Assembly: GCA_027596195.1 (NCBI GenBank)
Contig: JADGJG010000212.1
Span: forward strand, 1 to 31,008
Source: Podochytrium sp. JEL0797
Lineage: Eukaryota; Chytridiomycota; Chytridiomycetes; Chytridiales; Chytriomycetaceae
Direction: 5' to 3'
Length of the DNA: 31,008 nucleotides
This document shows positions 25,204-31,008 of the stretch, in pieces (within the stretch, counting starts at the first letter, position 1; each line of letters begins with the position of its first letter). A program made the position numbers and the translations under genes. The notes below the pieces were generated by a model. That model was given only the letters and a program-made list of their open reading frames with translations, made no database searches and was not told the origin of the DNA.

Positions 25204-27095
25204 ATGGACGCTTCGCTGGACGCAAAACTCGTGTTTGAAACATCGTCGAATGTGGCCGTTGTGGCTTCGTTTGACGAGATGGGACTGAAGGAGGATTTGC
25301 TGAGGGGCATCTATGCGTACAGTGAGTGTTGTTTCCCTAGGAAGTGTTCGCTCACACTCCCTAGACTTTGAGAAGCCATCCGCTATCCAGCAGCGTGCCA
25401 TTGGCCCCATCGTCAAGGGCAGAGATGTGATTGCCCAGGCTCAGGTGCGGTGCGAGTGTGCTGCGCAGTCATTCACCGATACTCACTCTCCCCTCCCTCT
25501 CTCCCCTCCCTCCCTTCACACACTCTCTCGAACCAGTCCGGAACCGGAAAGACGGCCACCTTCTCAATCTCGGCACTGCAGGCCATTTCCACCACCTCCA
25601 GAGAGACCCAGGCCCTCATCCTGAGCCCCACCAGAGAACTCGCCACTCAGATCCAGAGTGTCGTTCTGGCCTTGGGTACAGTTTCTGCTTCGTTGCCCTC
25701 ATTCTGCCTTGGAAGCTCACTAGCCCTTTTCTTTTTGCCCTTGTGATTCCCCGTCAAACCCATCCATCAAAATCCAACCCAAAAAAGGCGATTACATGAA
25801 CGTCCAATGCCACGCCTGTATCGGAGGAACCAGCGTCGGCGAAGACATTCGCAAACTCGACCACGGCCAACACGTGGTCTCGGGAACCCCCGGTCGCGTG
25901 TTTGACATGATCAAGAGGAAGCACTTGAGAACGGGCAACATCAAGATGCTGATTCTCGATGAGGCCGATGAGATGCTGTCGAGGGGATTTAAGGATCAGA
26001 TTTATGATATTTACAGGTGAGCATGCGGAGCTGAACGCAGCGGGGTGGCTTTCGTGTGGAGTGCGTGTTTGTGGGAGGGATGTGCGACGACTATGGAATG
26101 CGATTAATTGATGCTCTGGGATGGAGATGAACACATGGCTGCTTCGAATTTGACGCGACTTGGTTTTGCGGAGGATTTCTGCATCGAAATCGCACACGTC
26201 GAATCGAAGTGGGATGGATTCTGCGAGGGATTTCGAGCTATAGGCTAGGAGTAAATGGAGGTTTGAAGGGGGAGGGGGGGCTTGGATATTTTTGTCGACA
26301 CAACGCGAGCGCCTTCTCGTTGACCCGCCAACTCGATCCATCCTTGCGAAATTCGAATCCAATTGTACTCACACCCCACCCCCGCCACTCCATTACCCCT
26401 CCAACAGATACCTTCCCCCCAACACCCAAGTCGTCCTCCTCTCCGCCACGCTCCCGTACGACGTGCTCGAAATGACCACCAAATTCATGACGGACCCGAT
26501 CCGCGTGCTCGTGAAGCGTGACGAGCTCACGTTGGAGGGCATCAAGCAGTTTTTTGTGGCTGTCGAGCAGGAAGACTGGAAATTCGAAACCCTGTTTGAA
26601 ATGGATTCCATCCCCCCCGCCGCGCGTGGGACGCCTCAGATTGAGGTGACGTTTGAGGTGGATGTGAATGGGTTGTTGCGCGTTTCGGCGGTGGATAAGG
26701 CGACTGGGAAGTCTGAGTCTATTTCGATCTCGAGTGAGAAGGACCGGTTGAGTGATGAGGAGGTTCAAAGGATGGGGGAGGAGGCGGAAATGTTTGCCGA
26801 GGCGGATCGCGAGCTGAAAGACACGATTGTGGCCAAGAATGGGTTTGAGGATTACATTTATCAGATCCAGAGGCAGGTGGGAAATGAGGGGGAACTTGGT
26901 GGTGGCGGAATGGAAATTTTGGACGCCGTTCGGACAGCAAGCAAATGGATGGAATCCAACGCGGCAACGGCAACGAGACATAATATCGAAGAACAGCGTG
27001 CTGAGTTGGGGGATCTTGTGAGCTCAATCACGGCCGATTCCGCAGTAGTCAGCAATGGCTTTCACGAAAACGATGGGGATCACTTCGAGTTGTGA
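25204..27095 (+). CDS. Chimeric gene: eIF4A-III RecA1 domain fused to BiP C-terminus
   Basis: Exons 25204-25321, 25365-25444, 25537-25675, 25788-26016 and 26408-27095 give 417 aa in one frame. Residues 1-251 are the first RecA domain of eIF4A-III, the exon-junction-complex DEAD-box helicase: [20 protein letters not shown], motif [42 protein letters not shown], motif III SAT and [16 protein letters not shown]. The wording fits eIF4A-III (Fal1) better than eIF4A-I. At 26595 the frame passes into [20 protein letters not shown], the BiP substrate-binding domain, ending in HFEL. The second RecA domain is missing, so helicase activity is not expected. There is no signal peptide, so the ER-retrieval-like tail would have no ER context. 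Whether it is expressed is unknown. Introns range from 43 to 391 nt. Confidence 0.8.
26017..26407 (+). other. Long intron 4 of eIF4A-III copy 1
   Basis: This 391-nt intron is several times longer than most introns in the window. Its first ~315 nt appear identical to 30428-30742, while the flanking exons carry several synonymous differences. The sequence is G-rich early and contains no open frame I would trust. A hosted non-coding RNA is possible but not shown. Confidence 0.45.
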
Positions 27096-27220
27096 CTTGT
27101 ATTTACGGGATCTAATTTCTTCTTGCGTTATATTCTGCCTATTCTCATCGTTTATCGAAATATTATTAACGCGTCGATAAACATTTATTCGTTTATAAAA
27201 CCAAACGGTGAAAAAAACGC

Positions 27221-29589
27221 TCACAACAACCCTTGGCGTCTCAAGTCTTTTTGATGTTCGTTCACACGTGAAATAGAAAGAAAGCAAAAGCTGAGCAAAA
27301 AATGCACACCAAACCCCACAATGAAATCTCCTGCTCACCTTCAAACGTCTTTTTGTTGAACACATTGCCTTCAGCATCCTCAAATTCTTCCATCGCGTCG
27401 GCTTTGAAGGCTTCCGCCTTTTTGGTCGCGTTCAGCTTTTCCCAGACTGTGTGAGTTTTGTCGGATGGTAAGTAAAAAATGGACCAAACGCGAGAATGGC
27501 AAAACAAGCAACTCAACGTGTGAATGCGTCCTGGATCTTCGTAATCTCTTGAAAATGCTTGAGGTTCGGGATTCCAAGACACCTCATTCCATGCGCGTGA
27601 CGCCATTCCTATTCCAACGAAAAAAAACCCCAAATCAACACGCGATACCCACCTTCCCACAACCCCGAAAAACAACAAACCTGGAAATGACGGTCAAAAG
27701 CCTTCCGCCCCATATACACGAAATTCCCGCAAATCTCGCACGGGTACTCGACACCCAACCCGTGCAACTTGAACAACCAGTACGGAATCGGTTTGCCGTC
27801 CCACCCCATCGGCAGTTTGAGCGGGTTGTAGATTTCTCCATTGTCGTCCTTGTTGTCGCCGTCGTCCGCGTCAGAGCCGGCGGCCGAAAAGTCTTCTTCG
27901 TCCTCTTGGCCCCAGTCTTGGAGGTCGTAGGCGGCTTTGGCTTTGTCCTGCGCATTTTTGAGAGAGGTTGAGAAAACGGATCCCAAAAACTAGCATAAAA
28001 TAGCGTTTCTCACAATCTCATCCGCACTCAAAGTTTGCTTCCTCTCCACCAAATCGCGCGTATCTTCCCTCTGCGACGCGACACTCTCACCGAGCTTTTG
28101 GATCGTGTATTCGAGGAGTTTGACCTGCTTCGCGGATTCGAGGGCCGTCGGTGCAGGTTGGGCAGATTCGGCGGGTTTGTCACCCTTGGCCAACGCTTCG
28201 GCGGCTTTCTTGTGCTTTCGTCCCGAGAGGTGGCCGTCAAAGACGACTTTTTTGGTGAACTGCTTGGCACCTGGATATTCGTTTTTAATAAGGGAACACA
28301 GAGTGTGTGATAGAGAGAGGTGGGGAACAAAAGCCAAACTCACAAGCTTCGCAAAAGAGCTCTGGATCCGCCATCTCTTCGTCCTGCATGCTCGCCCATT
28401 CGGCAGCGTCCGCTGCAGCAGCTTGTTTGAGCTCGTCGAGGTCCAGCAACGGCATGGCGCGTTGACAGAAGCTTTCGAGGTATTCAATGAGCGCCGTGAG
28501 GTATCTGTTGGAGGGAGGTCATAAGTTTGGGAACGAGATTTCATGGCTTGATGGATTCGATCGATTTGAAGGGGAATCCAGAGGAATCGCGCCGTATCAG
28601 CATGCCACATGCAAGAGATCCTACCCAGCTCAACCGAATCACTTCAATTCGCGCGCAAGACACTATTGTCGTTCCAAATCCCACACGCGTCGACCGATCT
28701 GCGACGCGACTCGCTTCGCTCAGCTCCCAAACCGAACCAAACCAAATACGAGCTACGCGCATCGCCTCGCTCGATAATGACACAAAATGCCTACCGCTTA
28801 TAATCGGCCGATTTCCGAGTCTCGACAGGAACACCCGACTGGTCCTCGTCAAACTTGTCAAACTGCGACACGTAAGCGAGATAGTTGATGCGCTGCACGT
28901 TTTTGAGGTTCACGTAGAGTTCAAACGGGGCATTGAGGTCCAAGAAACGTCCGCGAGTCTCTTCTCCAGAGAACATGTTTTCGATTTCTGAGAACCGCAA
29001 ACATGAGCGAACGAATTTCGGCACAACGAAACCAAAACCAAGAAACCTTCAGCCTCAACTTCCTCGTCCACCTTCGCCACCTCCATCTCCAGGATCTCAA
29101 CTTTTTCGTCCGGGTGCCTGCGGTGATGGTCCTTGATGCCCTTCAATCTGTCGTAAAACTCTGAGAAATCGGTCGAGTTTCCTGCGTTTGAGATGGATTC
29201 GATTTCTGCCTTGCGGACACTACAATGGATCGGTTGGGTTAACGCTGTTGGCGAATTCGGCGGAGATGAAACGAAAGCGCAGTCGAACGGACCCAGATTC
29301 ATCCGCATAGGAGGTCACGAGCAGCTTGCTCAGGGCCTGGATCCTTTCTGTGGGTGGGGTTAGTTATGGATACTTCAAGAAATAGTGGGGAACCACTCAC
29401 GCAGGTGTTTGCTGATGCGGTGCTGCTGGATCAGCTTGTCGATGTACTAATAGTTGGTAGTGTTAGACGGTACAGTACAACGGTAAAAGAAGAACCAACC
29501 TTCTTGTGCCTTGTGGCCATTTCCACGGCAATCTGCTCCTGAAGCCGTTCGACCAATTCGTGGTTCTTGCGCTGGTCCTCCAGAAACAT
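27221..29589 (-). CDS. SF3A3: Splicing factor SF3A3 (SF3a60/Prp9), copy 2
   Basis: Second complete copy with identical exon structure: 29589-29500, 29446-29401, 29347-29293, 29219-29047, 28987-28795, 28504-28344, 28270-28014, 27947-27681, 27608-27518, 27446-27339 and 27246-27221 (minus), 488 aa. All splice sites and frames are intact. The zinc finger [19 protein letters not shown] and the C-terminus DLRRQGLL are unchanged, but the stop is TGA instead of TAA. Amino-acid changes relative to copy 1 are few and mild (D to G in [10 protein letters not shown] to T in YLAALIEY, T to A and S to T/A in the middle linker). Several introns, notably those after exons 7, 8 and 9, have diverged strongly. 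This points to purifying selection on both copies or a recent split. Confidence 0.94.
28505..28794 (-). other. Long conserved intron 5 of SF3A3 copy 2
   Basis: Counterpart of 24096-24385. It is the same 290-nt length and shows no visible difference except the last few bases near the splice donor (AAAATGCC against AAAAACCC on the plus strand). Confidence 0.5.
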
Positions 29590-29612
29590 TTCTCTGTTTA
29601 TTTTTTTTAAAA
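29590..29612. promoter_or_regulatory. 23-bp divergent start gap, SF3A3 / eIF4A-III, copy 2
   Basis: Same length and base sequence as 25181-25203: a T/A-rich stretch between the two start codons. Confidence 0.6.
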
Positions 29613-31008
29613 ATGGACGCTTCGCTGGACGCAAAACTCGTGTTTGAAACATCGTCGAATGTGGCCGTTGTGGCTTCGTTTGACGAGATGGGACTGAAGG
29701 AGGATTTGCTGAGGGGCATCTATGCGTACAGTGAGTGTTGTTTCCCTAGGAAGTGTTCGCTCACACTCCCTAGACTTTGAGAAGCCATCCGCCATCCAGC
29801 AGCGTGCCATTGGCCCCATCGTCAAGGGCAGAGATGTGATTGCCCAGGCTCAGGTGCGGTGCGAGTGTGCTGCGCAGTCATTCACCGATACTCACTCTCT
29901 CTTCTCTCCCCTCCCTCTCCTTCACACTCCCTCTCGAACCAGTCTGGAACCGGAAAGACGGCCACCTTCTCAATCTCGGCACTGCAGGCCATTTCCACCA
30001 CCTCCAGAGAGACCCAGGCCCTCATCCTGAGCCCCACCAGAGAACTCGCCACTCAGATCCAGAGTGTCGTCCTGGCCTTGGGTACAGTCTCTGCTTCGTT
30101 ACTCCTATTCTTTATTGGAAGCTCACCAGCCCTTTTCTTTTTGCCCCTGCGATTCCCCGTCAATCCCCGCCTCCCCATCGAAAATCCAACCAAAAAAGGC
30201 GATTACATGAACGTCCAATGCCACGCCTGCATCGGAGGAACCAGCGTCGGCGAAGACATTCGCAAACTCGACCACGGCCAACACGTCGTCTCGGGAACCC
30301 CCGGTCGCGTGTTTGACATGATCAAGAGGAAGCACTTGAGAACGGGCAACATCAAGATGCTGATTCTCGATGAGGCGGATGAGATGTTGTCGAGGGGCTT
30401 CAAGGATCAGATTTATGATATTTACAGGTGAGCATGCGGAGCTGAACGCAGCGGGGTGGCTTTCGTGTGGAGTGCGTGTTTGTGGGAGGGATGTGCGACG
30501 ACTATGGAATGCGATTAATTGATGCTCTGGGATGGAGATGAACACATGGCTGCTTCGAATTTGACGCGACTTGGTTTTGCGGAGGATTTCTGCATCGAAA
30601 TCGCACACGTCGAATCGAAGTGGGATGGATTCTGCGAGGGATTTCGAGCTATAGGCTAGGAGTAAATGGAGGTTTGAAGGGGGAGGGGGGGCTTGGATAT
30701 TTTTGTCGACACAACGCGAGCGCCTTCTCGTTGACCCGCCAACTCGATTCATCCTTGCGAAATTCAAATACAACTATACTCATACCCCACCCCCCCGCCA
30801 CTCCATTACCCCTCCAACAGATACCTTCCCCCCAACACCCAAGTCGTCCTCCTCTCCGCCACGCTCCCCTACGACGTGCTCGAAATGACCACCAAATTCA
30901 TGACGGACCCGATCCGCGTGCTCGTGAAGCGTGACGAGCTCACGTTGGAGGGCATCAAGCAGTTTTTTGTGGCTGTCGAGCAGGAAGACTGGAAATTCGA
31001 AACCCTGT
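29613..31008 (+). CDS. eIF4A-III 5' part, copy 2, cut by window end
   Basis: Exons 29613-29730, 29774-29853, 29943-30081, 30199-30427 and 30821-31008 (incomplete) encode the first ~251 residues of eIF4A-III, a DEAD-box RNA helicase and exon junction complex core. Motifs SGTGKT, PTRELA, GTPGR, DEAD and SAT are present. Introns are 43, 89, 117 and 393 nt. The encoded sequence appears the same as copy 1, and most differences are synonymous or intronic. The window ends inside exon 5 exactly where copy 1 switches to BiP, so whether this copy is the full gene or another chimera cannot be decided here. Confidence 0.88.
30428..30820 (+). other. Long intron 4 of eIF4A-III copy 2
   Basis: This 393-nt intron is the counterpart of 26017-26407. 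The first ~315 nt look identical to it, and the last ~75 nt carry substitutions and a 2-base C-run change. Confidence 0.45.

Larger units (their letters stand above)
26595..31008. repeat. Segmental duplication unit 2 (4414 bp, to window end)
   Basis: Second tandem copy in the same gene order: BiP C-terminal part, SF3A3 (minus), eIF4A-III 5' part. The window ends at the T directly after the CTG codon of WKFETL, the same breakpoint that joins unit 1 to unit 2. A third unit, a normal eIF4A-III 3' end (next codon expected to be Cys, starting with T), or an assembly stop are all compatible. Confidence 0.9.

Noticed and set aside
26017..26407. C/D-box snoRNA in the long eIF4A-III intron
   Set aside because: TGATG-like and CTGA-like strings occur, but not in a proper C-D/D'-C' order or spacing near a terminal stem.

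Overview
This is nuclear DNA from a eukaryote, almost certainly a fungus. The genes are intron-rich, with mostly 43-112 nt GT-AG introns. The set includes a protein O-mannosyltransferase of the PMT2 type, a Byr4/Bfa1-type regulator of the septation/mitotic exit network, and a fungal UNC93-like transporter. No species marker is present. The dense short introns and very small intergenic gaps would suit an early-diverging (for example zoosporic) fungus, but that is inference. No tRNA, rRNA, CRISPR array or recognisable transposon was seen.

Layout. 1-2668: a mitotic-type cyclin gene and its flanks. 2669-4118: an UNC93-like membrane protein. 4119-5991: a poorly understood stretch with a 107-bp tandem repeat, a possible minus-strand homeodomain-like fragment, and an unrecognised three-exon gene of about 145 codons. 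6010-7915 (minus): a gene joining the C-terminal half of ZPR1 to a SIRT2-class sirtuin. 8014-9937 (minus): Byr4/Bfa1. 10054-12652: V-ATPase catalytic subunit A in 12 exons, without an intein. 12783-13226 (minus): Eaf6. 13259-15213: proteasome ATPase Rpt1. 15293-15697 (minus): a possible small unknown gene. 15729-16546 (minus): SFT2. 16691-19681 (minus): PMT2. 19953-21108: proteasome alpha4.

The last 10 kb is different. A 5'-truncated, frameshifted BiP/Kar2 (ER Hsp70) remnant at about 21.2-22.66 kb is followed by a roughly 4.4-kb tandem segmental duplication. Each unit holds the BiP C-terminal part (+), a complete SF3A3 gene (-) and the 5' part of an eIF4A-III gene (+). At the joint between units the eIF4A-III RecA1 domain runs in frame into the BiP substrate-binding domain, giving a chimeric 417-residue reading frame. 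The window stops exactly at the same breakpoint in the second unit, so further copies, a true eIF4A-III 3' end, or an assembly break may lie beyond it.

Most genes are housekeeping: cell-cycle control (cyclin, Byr4), protein turnover (Rpt1, alpha4), secretory pathway (SFT2, PMT2, BiP), vacuole acidification (Vma1), chromatin (Eaf6, sirtuin) and splicing/exon-junction complex (SF3A3, eIF4A-III). They do not form one pathway. Two divergent pairs are extremely tight: Eaf6/Rpt1 with 32 bp between start codons and SF3A3/eIF4A-III with 23 bp. The most novel-looking items are the ZPR1-sirtuin fusion, the eIF4A-III-BiP chimera, and two long introns that are identical between duplicate copies while nearby exons have diverged.
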